64,000 bases of DNA from an uncultured Lachnospiraceae bacterium. Its GTDB lineage: Bacteria > Bacillota > Clostridia > Lachnospirales > Lachnospiraceae. Of this stretch, positions 1-8,462 are shown in pieces; within the stretch, counting starts at the first letter, position 1; each line of letters starts with the position of its first letter. Under the pieces are notes generated by a model. That model searched no databases. It saw only the letters and a list, made by a program, of their open reading frames with translations, and was not told the origin of the DNA. A program made the translations under genes and the position numbers. The stretch is from the NCBI GenBank assembly GCA_934293575.1, contig CAKQYU010000002.1, positions 124,001-188,000 on the forward strand. The letters run 5' to 3'.

Positions 1-77
1 ACAAAAGCAGTTGAATGCCATAAAATAAAGGAATACAGGCATTTTGGAAAAGAAAATGAAAGGAAGGGGAATTTTTT

Positions 78-509
78 ATGAAGATATCAACAAGGGGAAG
101 ATATGCGATTCGGGTTATGCTGGATCTTGCAGAACATAACACCGGTGACTATATTCCGTTAACCGATATAGCAAAACGACAGGGAATTTCTGAAAAATAT
201 CTGGAAGCTATTGTTGCTTCTCTGGTTAAAAGCGGTAATTTATGTGCCTTGCGTGGGAAAAAAGGCGGATATCGTTTGGTAAAAGAACCCGGCGAATATA
301 ATATGAAGGATATTTTGGAGGTGACAGAAGGTACATTTGCACCGGTTGCCTGCATGGAAACGGGAAAAAACGAGTGTGAACGGTATGGTCAGTGTAAGAC
401 CATTAAGATGTGGGAAGGTCTTAACAGGGTATTATGTGATTACTTTGAAAATATCACATTAGAAGATTTGTTAAATGAAGGTCTGGATGGCGATAATTAT
501 ATAATCTAG
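78..509 (+). CDS. Rrf2/IscR-like transcriptional regulator
   Basis: The 143-aa protein matches the Rrf2 family in length and layout. A winged helix-turn-helix covers about residues 1-65, including the typical opening MKISTRGRYAIR and the wing GKKGGYRL. Three cysteines at 92, 100 and 106 lie where IscR-type members bind an Fe-S cluster, so I infer an Fe-S sensing regulator rather than the cysteine-metabolism type CymR. The start follows a strong GGAAGGGG site. The gene stands alone before a DUF1858 gene; the cysteine desulfurase and scaffold genes that often follow such a regulator are not here. The first 77 bases hold only a weak inverted repeat (ATGCC/GGCAT) and the ribosome site. Confidence 0.9.
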   Translation: MKISTRGRYAIRVMLDLAEHNTGDYIPLTDIAKRQGISEKYLEAIVASLVKSGNLCALRGKKGGYRLVKEPGEYNMKDILEVTEGTFAPVACMETGKNECERYGQCKTIKMWEGLNRVLCDYFENITLEDLLNEGLDGDNYII

Positions 510-733
510 TTGATTTCGTAAATATTAATTTACAGATTATTACAATGTATGAAATCTATTGGAAATTAAGGGTTGATGTTAGGAAGGAACGGATTTATAA
601 TATTAACCCGAAATGTATTGTTCGTGCTTATCAACGCCTTTTTCTGCCTAAAGCAAAAGATTCGTTTGATTTTGATTATGCATGAATAGAAATTTATATT
701 TTTGCCAAAGATGTAATCAAAGGAGGATTTGAA

Positions 734-949
734 ATGGAAATTACGAAACAAACAACAATGGGTGAAATGTTACAGTATGATATGGGAATTGCTTATATAT
801 TAATGGAAGCCGGAATGCACTGTGTAGGTTGTCCGTCTTCTGTCGGAGAGTCTTTAGAAGAAGCATGTGCGGTACATGGGTTAGATGTGGATGAAGTATT
901 TGCCGATATTCAGGCTTATTTAAAGGACAAAGAAGAAAAAGCGGAATAA
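734..949 (+). CDS. DUF1858 domain redox-disulfide protein
   Basis: This 71-aa protein is a stand-alone DUF1858 domain, the small helical domain linked with hybrid-cluster proteins. It carries the CVGC pair at residues 30-33 inside the typical stretch GMHCVGCPSS, which could form a redox-active disulfide or bind a metal. The start follows AAAGGAGG at ideal spacing. It lies downstream of the IscR-like regulator in the same direction, so a role in oxidative or nitrosative stress is plausible, but its partner is not visible. Confidence 0.88.
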   Translation: MEITKQTTMGEMLQYDMGIAYILMEAGMHCVGCPSSVGESLEEACAVHGLDVDEVFADIQAYLKDKEEKAE

Positions 950-1037
950 CCGATATTTTACAAAACACTAAAAATATGGTATTCTTCTTTATAGGGTTTG
1001 GGGAACCGGATAATAAGGAAGAAGGAGAATATAGTGT

Positions 1038-2735
1038 ATGAAGAAAAGCTTTAGAATTACAAATGTAAAAAGTATTGTTTTGATTATGATTGTTGTAGTT
1101 TCCATGGTGATTACTGCCGCAAGTATGATAATAACATATTTGGAATTTGGTGGTAATACGAATGTGATTCTTCAAAATTATATGGAAGATATGTCTTCAA
1201 ACGGAGGAGAATTAGTTCAGTCATTATATACAGAGTATGACGGAGAGGTTCCGGAAGAAAAATGGAATCAGTATTTCTCGGATATGAAAATCGAAAAATT
1301 ACCGTCAAGCTATGCTTATATAGTGGATTTAAATACAACGAACATGTTATATCACCCAACGAAAGAGAAAATAGGTCAACCGGTTGCCAATAAAGTAATA
1401 TTAAGTCTGTGCGAGGATGTAAGCGAAGGCAGACAGTATGAAAAACATGCATATGTAGAGTACGAGTTTAACGGCGAGACAAAGATGGCGGCATACTATG
1501 TAACCGCAGATGATAATTATGTTCTTGTTATTTCAGCTGATAAAAAGGACATTACAAGCAGTGTGGCTGCAATTATGGGTAAGACCATCGGAATCAATGT
1601 GGTTGTATTGATTCTTGCATTGATTGTAATTGTCTTTATTAATAATAAAGTCATGAAAGACTTAGAAGAAGTAACGGAAGTGGTACAACAACTTGGTAAT
1701 TTTGAATTGACCGAGGATTCGGAGCGGGGAGCAAGACTATGCCGGAAGCAGAATGAAATCGGAGATATTGCCAGAGCAGTAAGAGATTTAAAGGATGTAT
1801 TACGTCATACCATAACACAGTTAAAAGAAAATTCCGAAAAATTATCGGATTATTCGGTTGAATTGGCAAGCCATTCCGAACATGTGACGGAATCGATGGA
1901 AAATATTGATCTTGCATGCAACGAGATTGCCGAAGGTGCAACGAATCAGGCACATTCAACAGAGGAAGCAAGAGATGCCGCATTTAAGATGGGAGAACTG
2001 ATTGATTCTTCAATCAAGGCAGTGAATAACTTAAAGTCGGTATCATTGGGCGTTAAGGATGTGACGGATTCAGCCGGAGATAAGCTGGCAGAGGTAAGAG
2101 AATCCAATAAAAAGGTTACCGAGGTTACGGAACAGATTAAAACAAGTATTTTGGAAACATCAGAATCCGCTGACGATATCCGTCAGGCGGCAGATGTGAT
2201 TACGGATATTGCAAGTCAGACAAACCTCTTATCATTGAATGCGTCTATTGAGGCCGCAAGAGCCGGAGAAGCAGGAAGAGGATTTGCAGTGGTTGCTTCC
2301 GAGATTTCCCAGTTGGCGGAACAGTCCAATCAGGCAGCGGTTGAGATTCGCGGTATCATTAATGAATTAATTGATAATTCGAATCGTTCCGTGGAAGATA
2401 TCCAGTCTGCAAAGGATATTACAGAAGAACAGACCAAACGGTTGATAGATGCAATCGGTGAGTTCAATGATGCAAAACAGGGCTTGGAACGTTCATTAGG
2501 TGAAATTGATAATGTCAGAAATGCTGCAATCGAGTTAGATACATCAAAGAATCTGGTATTGGATGTTGTACAGTCCTTGTCGGCAATCAGTGAACAGAAT
2601 GCAGCATCAACGGAAGAAACAGCGGCATCTGTAACGCAGGCAAAGACAGTTGTAGAAAATGTTGCGGCGAATGCAACCAACGTTTCAGCAGTGGCACAGT
2701 CTTTGGATGAAGATGCCAATAAATGGACTTTATAA
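1038..2735 (+). CDS. methyl-accepting chemotaxis protein
   Basis: This 565-aa chemoreceptor has a transmembrane segment at about residues 12-36, an extracytoplasmic sensor of about 140 residues (Cache-like by size and by the YVLVISADK ending), and a second transmembrane segment at about 182-202. A HAMP linker and a long coiled-coil signalling domain follow. The conserved hairpin tip (SQTNLLSLNASIEAARAGE) that contacts CheA/CheW is intact. The ligand cannot be told from sequence. No che or flagellar genes are in the window; a second receptor lies at 56.1 kb. Its mRNA probably ends at the hairpin at 2751-2785. Confidence 0.93.
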   Translation: MKKSFRITNVKSIVLIMIVVVSMVITAASMIITYLEFGGNTNVILQNYMEDMSSNGGELVQSLYTEYDGEVPEEKWNQYFSDMKIEKLPSSYAYIVDLNTTNMLYHPTKEKIGQPVANKVILSLCEDVSEGRQYEKHAYVEYEFNGETKMAAYYVTADDNYVLVISADKKDITSSVAAIMGKTIGINVVVLILALIVIVFINNKVMKDLEEVTEVVQQLGNFELTEDSERGARLCRKQNEIGDIARAVRDLKDVLRHTITQLKENSEKLSDYSVELASHSEHVTESMENIDLACNEIAEGATNQAHSTEEARDAAFKMGELIDSSIKAVNNLKSVSLGVKDVTDSAGDKLAEVRESNKKVTEVTEQIKTSILETSESADDIRQAADVITDIASQTNLLSLNASIEAARAGEAGRGFAVVASEISQLAEQSNQAAVEIRGIINELIDNSNRSVEDIQSAKDITEEQTKRLIDAIGEFNDAKQGLERSLGEIDNVRNAAIELDTSKNLVLDVVQSLSAISEQNAASTEETAASVTQAKTVVENVAANATNVSAVAQSLDEDANKWTL

Positions 2736-2750
2736 GGAACATAGAATTTC

Positions 2751-2785
2751 AGAGGGTTATGAGGGAAACTTCATAACCCTCTTTT
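2751..2785 (+). terminator. intrinsic terminator after chemoreceptor
   Basis: A perfect 12-bp stem (AGAGGGTTATGA with TCATAACCCTCT) has an 8-base loop and is followed by only a short T run (TTTTG). It separates the chemoreceptor from enolase. Confidence 0.75.
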
Positions 2786-2842
2786 GTTATGAAGAATTGC
2801 TGGTAATGAAATTTTTTTGTATGAAAAGATTTGAATTTTTAC

Positions 2843-2871
2843 TTGACAAAACATATAAGTTAGAATAGACT
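2843..2871 (+). promoter_or_regulatory. promoter of eno
   Basis: TTGACA at 2843-2848 and TAGACT at 2866-2871 are separated by 17 bases. This places the transcript start near 2878 and gives a leader of about 107 bases that contains the hairpin at 2895-2936. Confidence 0.6.
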
Positions 2872-2894
2872 AACTCTTGTAAGTCATGTTGAAT

Positions 2895-2936
2895 CTCCTT
2901 TCGGATACTATCCTGCTGAAAATGTTCCGAAAGGAG
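2895..2936 (+). promoter_or_regulatory. stem-loop in eno 5' leader
   Basis: CTCCTTTCGGA at 2895-2905 pairs perfectly with TCCGAAAGGAG at 2926-2936 around a 20-base loop. No U tract follows, so it is not a simple terminator. By position it forms near the 5' end of the enolase mRNA. It could stabilise the message or bind a regulator. Confidence 0.6.
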
Positions 2937-2984
2937 CTTTCTTAAATATTCAAACTTAAAATATTTTTAAAGGAGACGGGACAA

Positions 2985-4280
2985 ATGAATTATTTAGAGA
3001 TTGAAAAAGTAATCGGACGTGAGATATTAGACTCCAGAGGAAATCCGACAGTAGAGGCTGAGGTTTATTTGGTGGACGGAACAATCGGAAGAGGAACCGC
3101 ACCAAGCGGAGCATCAACCGGAGAGTTTGAAGCATTGGAATTAAGAGACGGAGACAAGGACCGTTACCTTGGAAAAGGTGTAACAAAAGCGGTTGATAAT
3201 ATTAATACAACAATCAATGATACCCTGATTGGAATGGATGCATCGGATATCTATGCAGTGGATCAGGCGATGATGAAGGCAGACGGAACAAAGGATAAGT
3301 CAAAGCTTGGAGCAAATGCAATCCTTGCGGTTTCCATTGCGTGCTGCCGTGCAGCTGCAACTTCTTTGGATTTGCCATTGTATCGTTTCTTAGGCGGTAT
3401 TCAGGGAAACTGCTTACCGGTACCGATGATGAACATTGTCAACGGTGGCTGCCATGCATTGTCAAGTGGATTGGATGTACAGGAATTTATGATTATGCCG
3501 GTAGGAGCAAAGAGTTTCAAGGAATGTTTGAGATGGTGTGCTGAGGTGTTCCATGCGTTGGCAGGTATCTTAAAGGAAAGAGGACTTGCAACTTCCGTTG
3601 GAGATGAAGGTGGATTTGCACCGGCATTGAAATCCGATGAGGAAGCCATTGAGACAATCTTAGAGGCGGTAAAACGTGCAGGCTATGAGCCGGGAAGAGA
3701 TTTTAAGATTGCAATGGATGCCGCTTCCAGTGAGTGGAAGACCGGAACGGTTGGAGAATATAAGTTACCGAAGGCGGGAACTGTTTATACATCGGAGGAA
3801 TTGATTGCCCATTGGAAGTCATTGGTTGACAAATATCCGATCATATCCATTGAGGATGCGTTGGATGAAGAAGATTGGGAAGGCTGGAAGAAGCTTACGA
3901 AGGAATTGGGTGACCGTGTACAGTTGGTCGGTGATGATTTGTTTGTAACGAATACAGAGCGTCTTTCCAAGGGAATTGCAAACGGCTGCGGAAATTCCAT
4001 CTTAATCAAGTTAAATCAGATTGGTTCGGTTTCTGAGACATTAGAGGCAATCAAGATGGCACACAATGCAGGCTATACAGCGATTGCATCTCATCGTTCC
4101 GGAGAAACAGAGGATACAACGATTGCGGATCTGGCGGTTGCATTAAATACCTGTCAGATTAAGACGGGAGCACCAAGCCGGAGTGAGCGTGTGGCAAAAT
4201 ACAATCAGTTGTTAAGAATTGAAGAAGAGCTGGGTGAAAATGCACTATATCCGGGAAAAAATGCATTTCATGTAAAATAG
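2985..4280 (+). CDS. eno: enolase
   Basis: This 431-aa protein is full-length enolase, which converts 2-phosphoglycerate to phosphoenolpyruvate in glycolysis. The N-terminal domain opens with IGREILDSRGNPTVEAEV. The catalytic barrel carries GDDLFVTN, the signature ILIKLNQIGS with the catalytic lysine, and SHRSGETEDT that closes on the substrate. Its own promoter and hairpin leader lie upstream. A DUF3793 gene follows 18 bases after the stop, without a terminator, so some read-through is possible. Confidence 0.98.
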   Translation: MNYLEIEKVIGREILDSRGNPTVEAEVYLVDGTIGRGTAPSGASTGEFEALELRDGDKDRYLGKGVTKAVDNINTTINDTLIGMDASDIYAVDQAMMKADGTKDKSKLGANAILAVSIACCRAAATSLDLPLYRFLGGIQGNCLPVPMMNIVNGGCHALSSGLDVQEFMIMPVGAKSFKECLRWCAEVFHALAGILKERGLATSVGDEGGFAPALKSDEEAIETILEAVKRAGYEPGRDFKIAMDAASSEWKTGTVGEYKLPKAGTVYTSEELIAHWKSLVDKYPIISIEDALDEEDWEGWKKLTKELGDRVQLVGDDLFVTNTERLSKGIANGCGNSILIKLNQIGSVSETLEAIKMAHNAGYTAIASHRSGETEDTTIADLAVALNTCQIKTGAPSRSERVAKYNQLLRIEEELGENALYPGKNAFHVK

Positions 4281-4298
4281 TAGTGGAGATTGGAAAAT

Positions 4299-4886
4299 AT
4301 GCCGGTAAATGAGTTAGTGGAATTAAGGACAAAGAAAGATATCATTAAAAATACCAGAATTAAGCTTGCTATTAACTGCGCTCCTCTTTTAAAGGGGAGC
4401 AAGGCAGCTAATATCATGACTGTAACCTTACAGGAATTTTATATCATTAAAGATATGCTCAAAAATACGTGTATATCCTGTTATCTTTTACGAGGCAAAA
4501 TGGATATGTTCAATCTATATTTATATAGGAGAGAGCAGATTGAACATTATCTTGCAAAAGACTGTATAAAAGATTTTCTTTCCCTTTATGGATATAATAC
4601 GGATAGTTTTGAAAAAATGCTTGTAAGGTTAGCAGTTCGTTGTAAAGCATTTTCGGATAATGTTCATGAATTTCCGCATGAAATCGGTGTATTTTTGGAA
4701 TACCCGATTGAAGATGTAAAAGGCTTCATTGAGAATAAGGGTGAAAATTTTTCGTATATAGGTTACTGGAAAGTATATCATAATCAGTCATTTGCGAAAC
4801 GCCTGTTTCGGCAATTTGACAGAGAAAAGGAACTCGTAGTAAGAGAAATGTTAGATGGAAGAAATATTTTAGAGATTGTTGCATAA
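4299..4886 (+). CDS. DUF3793 family protein
   Basis: This protein of about 195 aa contains the hallmark HEIGVFLEYPIEDVKGFIE and the GYWKVY segment of DUF3793, a clostridial family of unknown function. I chose ATG 4299 rather than the upstream TTG at 4290, because GGAGA at 4285-4289 is correctly spaced only for the ATG. A flavodoxin begins 15 bases after its stop. That pairing is common in this family, and both genes probably share one mRNA. A role in iron- or flavin-related redox control is a guess from context. Confidence 0.85.
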   Translation: MPVNELVELRTKKDIIKNTRIKLAINCAPLLKGSKAANIMTVTLQEFYIIKDMLKNTCISCYLLRGKMDMFNLYLYRREQIEHYLAKDCIKDFLSLYGYNTDSFEKMLVRLAVRCKAFSDNVHEFPHEIGVFLEYPIEDVKGFIENKGENFSYIGYWKVYHNQSFAKRLFRQFDREKELVVREMLDGRNILEIVA

Positions 4887-4901
4887 CAGAAAGGAAAGAA
4901 A

Positions 4902-5333
4902 ATGGCAAAGATTAGTATTATTTATTGGAGTGGAACCGGCAATACAGAAGCTATGGCTTATTACATTGAGGAAGGTGCAAAGGCCGCCGGCGCTGAGGTA
5001 TCTGTAATTCCTGCAGACAGTGCATCAGCAGCAGATGTAGCAGACGTAACAACAATTGCACTCGGATGCCCTTCAATGGGTGTTGAGGTGTTAGAAGAGT
5101 CGGTTATGGAACCATTAATGTGTGAGTTGGATGGTGTGATTTCAGGAAAGAATGTTGCTTTGTTCGGTTCGTACGGCTGGGGAAGCGGTGAATGGATGAG
5201 AGACTGGGAAGAAAGAATTGCTATGGATGGAGCCGGTGTAGTAAATGGCGAGGGTATCATATGCAATGGTGCACCGGATGACACAGTGGCAGAAGAGTTA
5301 AAGTCACTCGGCAGCACATTAGCAAGTATGTAA
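4902..5333 (+). CDS. flavodoxin
   Basis: This 143-aa short-chain flavodoxin carries the FMN-phosphate loop WSGTGNTEAMA at residues 9-19. A GSYGWGSGEWM segment around residues 85-95 corresponds to the second FMN-contacting loop. It would carry electrons at low potential in place of ferredoxin. It follows the DUF3793 gene by 15 bases and is closed by a hairpin at 5391-5418. Confidence 0.95.
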   Translation: MAKISIIYWSGTGNTEAMAYYIEEGAKAAGAEVSVIPADSASAADVADVTTIALGCPSMGVEVLEESVMEPLMCELDGVISGKNVALFGSYGWGSGEWMRDWEERIAMDGAGVVNGEGIICNGAPDDTVAEELKSLGSTLASM

Positions 5334-5390
5334 CGCATTGAAAAATGTGATAAATACATAGTAGAAATAAAAAGGTATATGTTATTACGG

Positions 5391-5418
5391 AAACGTCCGC
5401 AGTTGTGTGGGCGTTTTT
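5391..5418 (+). terminator. intrinsic terminator after flavodoxin
   Basis: AAACGTCCGCA pairs with TGTGGGCGTTT (11 bp, two G-U pairs) over a 4-base loop, followed by a short T run. Confidence 0.65.
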
Positions 5419-5571
5419 GTGTGCAATAAATCTGCCGGAAAGAAAATGATATAAGTAATGCTTATAACAAATATTAGTTATATTAATTTTACTTATGTAT
5501 CAAAGTATGGTATTCTTAATGAGGATAAAAAGGTCATTTATCCAATATGTTTTTGAGAAAGGGTTAAAAAT

Positions 5572-6849
5572 ATGGTAAAAGCAGTAGTTGGAGCAAACTG
5601 GGGAGACGAAGGAAAAGGTAAGATTACAGATATGTTAAGTAAGGAAGCGGATATTATTGTACGTTTCCAGGGTGGTGCAAATGCAGGACATACAATTGTA
5701 AACGATTATGGTAAATTTGCTTTACATACATTACCGTCCGGTGTTTTTTATGATCATACAACCAGCATTATCGGTAATGGTGTGGCATTGGATATTCCAA
5801 AGCTTTTTAAGGAGATTAATGAGGTAATTGAAAAGGGCGTTCCTGCACCAAAGATTTTAGTATCAGATCGTGCACAGATGGTTATGCCTTATCATGTATT
5901 ATTTGATACCTATGAGGAAGCAAGACTTGCAGGAAAGTCTTTTGGTTCCACAAAATCAGGTATTGCACCGTTTTATTCAGATAAATATGCAAAGATTGGT
6001 TTCCAGGTATCCGAATTATTTATGGATGAGGGTGCCTTGAAGGACAAAATCGAGAGAGTAATCGCACAAAAGAACATTTTGTTAGAGCATTTATATCATC
6101 AGCCATTATTGACAGTAGAGGAAGTTTATAACACATTAATGGAATATAAGAAGATGGTAGAGCCATATGTTTGTGATGTATCTGCTTATTTATGGCAGGC
6201 AATTAAAGATGGCAAGAATATTTTATTGGAGGGTCAGCTTGGTTCTTTAAAGGATCCGGATCATGGAATTTATCCGATGGTAACTTCTTCATCCACACTT
6301 GCAGCTTATGGTGCAATCGGAGCCGGTATTCCTCCGTATGAAATTAAGAAGATTGTTACGGTGGTAAAGGCTTATTCATCCGCAGTAGGAGCCGGTGCAT
6401 TTGTCAGTGAAATATTTGGAGAAGAAGCAGATGAGCTTCGTCGCCGTGGTGGAGATGGTGGAGAGTTTGGTGCAACAACCGGACGTCCTAGAAGAATGGG
6501 ATGGTTTGACTGTGTTGCTTCTAAATACGGCTGCCGTATTCAGGGAACAACAGATGTTGCATTTACAGTATTGGATGTACTTGGTTATCTGGATGAAATT
6601 CCTGTTTGTGTCGGATATGAAATTGATGGAGAAATCACAACAGATTTCCCAACCACAGCAAAGCTTGAAAAGGCAAAGCCGGTACTTAAGGTATTACCTG
6701 GATGGAAGGAAGATATCCGCGGAATTAAGAACTATGATGAACTTCCTGAAAATTGCAGAAAGTACATTGAGTTTATTGAAGAACAGATTGGTTTCCCTAT
6801 TACCATGGTTTCAAATGGTCCGGGAAGAAATGATATTATCTATCGTTAA
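5572..6849 (+). CDS. purA: adenylosuccinate synthetase
   Basis: This 425-aa enzyme joins IMP and aspartate with GTP in the first committed step of AMP synthesis. The GTP loop GDEGKGK is at residues 11-17, and the IMP-binding loop QGGANAGHT follows. The C-terminal half carries TTGRPRRMGWFD. It is monocistronic, with AAAGGG as the ribosome site and a strong terminator directly behind. No purine riboswitch is visible in the 238-base upstream gap. Confidence 0.97.
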   Translation: MVKAVVGANWGDEGKGKITDMLSKEADIIVRFQGGANAGHTIVNDYGKFALHTLPSGVFYDHTTSIIGNGVALDIPKLFKEINEVIEKGVPAPKILVSDRAQMVMPYHVLFDTYEEARLAGKSFGSTKSGIAPFYSDKYAKIGFQVSELFMDEGALKDKIERVIAQKNILLEHLYHQPLLTVEEVYNTLMEYKKMVEPYVCDVSAYLWQAIKDGKNILLEGQLGSLKDPDHGIYPMVTSSSTLAAYGAIGAGIPPYEIKKIVTVVKAYSSAVGAGAFVSEIFGEEADELRRRGGDGGEFGATTGRPRRMGWFDCVASKYGCRIQGTTDVAFTVLDVLGYLDEIPVCVGYEIDGEITTDFPTTAKLEKAKPVLKVLPGWKEDIRGIKNYDELPENCRKYIEFIEEQIGFPITMVSNGPGRNDIIYR

Positions 6850-6870
6850 GAAAATGAAAACTAAGAAAAG

Positions 6871-6905
6871 AGCCTGTTGGAGAAAATTCCAACAGGCTTT
6901 TTTTT
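6871..6905 (+). terminator. intrinsic terminator after purA
   Basis: A perfect 10-bp stem, AGCCTGTTGG with CCAACAGGCT, is followed by eight T residues. Confidence 0.92.
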
Positions 6906-6973
6906 CTTGGCAAATTGGGATATAATAAGTATTGTGATAATTATAGAATTACAGAGTATAGAAGGGATAATTT

Positions 6974-7429
6974 ATGGAACATACTGTAAAAAAGAACAGG
7001 AACAACCGGATTGGTATGCGCATAATTGCGGGAATCTTTATTATGATAGCCATAATTCGGATTGTTGTCGTGATAGTGAGCAAGGAGTCAACATTCCGGG
7101 GAGCGACAACGATTTTATGTGTGGGTTGTCTGGTATATGGAATTTATTTGCTGCGACAGACATTGCGTCCGCAGGCGTATGACATCACATATGTATTTTT
7201 AGATAAAACATTTACTATGAAAATGCATCGAAAAGAAATAACGTATTCTTATGGTGAGATTACCGATCTTGGGTATGTAATCCCAAACGACAATTTGGAT
7301 TACAGTGTGATACAGATTTATATAGGAAAAGAGCAATACACGATACCATTTAGTGGAAACAGTGATATAGGAAAAGGTTTATACGGCATGTTAAAAATAA
7401 AAAGAGATGAGGCATTAGTACAAGTATGA
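6974..7429 (+). CDS. small membrane protein of unknown function
   Basis: This 151-aa protein has a basic N-terminus, two hydrophobic segments at about residues 15-36 and 43-62, and a C-terminal beta-rich part of about 85 residues that looks cytoplasmic and could fold like a PH domain. I do not recognise the family. The start is the ATG after GAAGGGA. Its stop overlaps the birA start by four bases (ATGA), so the two are translationally coupled. The overlap suggests co-expression, not a shared function. Confidence 0.7.
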   Translation: MEHTVKKNRNNRIGMRIIAGIFIMIAIIRIVVVIVSKESTFRGATTILCVGCLVYGIYLLRQTLRPQAYDITYVFLDKTFTMKMHRKEITYSYGEITDLGYVIPNDNLDYSVIQIYIGKEQYTIPFSGNSDIGKGLYGMLKIKRDEALVQV

Positions 7430-8403
7430 AAGAGAAAATATTGGAATTATTGAAAGCATCTTCCGATTATGTATCAGGTCAGGATATCTGTAATCAGTTA
7501 GGGGTATCCAGGACAGCGGTGTGGAAGAATATGAATGCATTAAAACAGGATGGATATGAGATTGATTCGGTTACGAATAAGGGATATCGTCTGATATCAG
7601 AACCGGATATTTTAAATGAAATGCGGATTCGTGAATATCTACATACAAAATGGATGGGAAAGAAGATTATTTATTTACCGGTTACGGATTCTACCAATAC
7701 GCAGGCGAAAAAGTTGGGAGAAGAGGGAGCAGAGCATGGAACCTTGGTTGTGACCCAGTGTCAGACGGCAGGAAAGGGAAGACGTGGAAGAAGCTGGGAA
7801 TCTCCGGCAGGAAATGTATATTTTACGTTTTTATTAAGACCGGAAGTAAAGGTATCAAGAGCTTCTATGATAACACTGGTTTCAGCATTGGCAATGGCAA
7901 ATGCAATTGAAATGGTAACCAAATTAAAAACGCAGATTAAGTGGCCAAATGATGTTGTAGCAAATGGGAAAAAATTATGTGGGATTTTAACGGAAAGCAG
8001 TACGGACTTGGAATATATTAATTATGCGGTTGTCGGTATCGGTATTAATGTCAATCAGACTTCATTTCCGGAGGATATAGCGGATAAGGCTTCGTCCTTA
8101 TTGTTAGAGCTTGGTCATAGTGTGAATCGGGGACAGGTGCTTGGTGAGTTTTTGAATCAGTTTGAAAAATATTATGAGATATTTGAAAAAACGGAAGATA
8201 TGTCGGGATTGATTGAAGCATATAATGAAAAACTGGTAAATTGCGGTCGGGAAGTAAAAATAATTGAAAAGGATAGAGAACGCATTTTAAAAGCGTTGGG
8301 AATTGATAACGATGGGGGCTTGGTCGTTGAAAATTCAGAAGGTGAGCGGGAATCGATTATATCGGGAGAAGTATCTGTCAGAGGTATTTATGGATATGTG
8401 TAA
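7426..8403 (+). CDS. birA: biotin operon repressor / biotin-protein ligase
   Basis: This 325-aa protein is a class II BirA. An N-terminal winged helix (about 1-65) carries the helix QDICNQLGVSRTAVWKNM. The ligase domain carries the biotinyl-AMP loop GKGRRGRSW and the active-site KWPNDV, and a small C-terminal SH3-like domain follows. It activates biotin to biotinyl-AMP, loads it onto carboxylases, and represses biotin genes when in excess. No biotin synthesis genes are in the window. Confidence 0.96.
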   Translation: MKEKILELLKASSDYVSGQDICNQLGVSRTAVWKNMNALKQDGYEIDSVTNKGYRLISEPDILNEMRIREYLHTKWMGKKIIYLPVTDSTNTQAKKLGEEGAEHGTLVVTQCQTAGKGRRGRSWESPAGNVYFTFLLRPEVKVSRASMITLVSALAMANAIEMVTKLKTQIKWPNDVVANGKKLCGILTESSTDLEYINYAVVGIGINVNQTSFPEDIADKASSLLLELGHSVNRGQVLGEFLNQFEKYYEIFEKTEDMSGLIEAYNEKLVNCGREVKIIEKDRERILKALGIDNDGGLVVENSEGERESIISGEVSVRGIYGYV

Positions 8404-8462
8404 ACGAATCTTTCGGGAGAATATTTTATAGCGGATATAGGTTATCTTGGGGGGGTAAAAAT

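Noticed and set aside
576..689. 37-aa hydrophobic frame between the Rrf2 and DUF1858 genes
   Set aside because: The ribosome site is poor (AAGGG three bases before the ATG), and there is no other support. The gap of 510-733 otherwise shows nothing.
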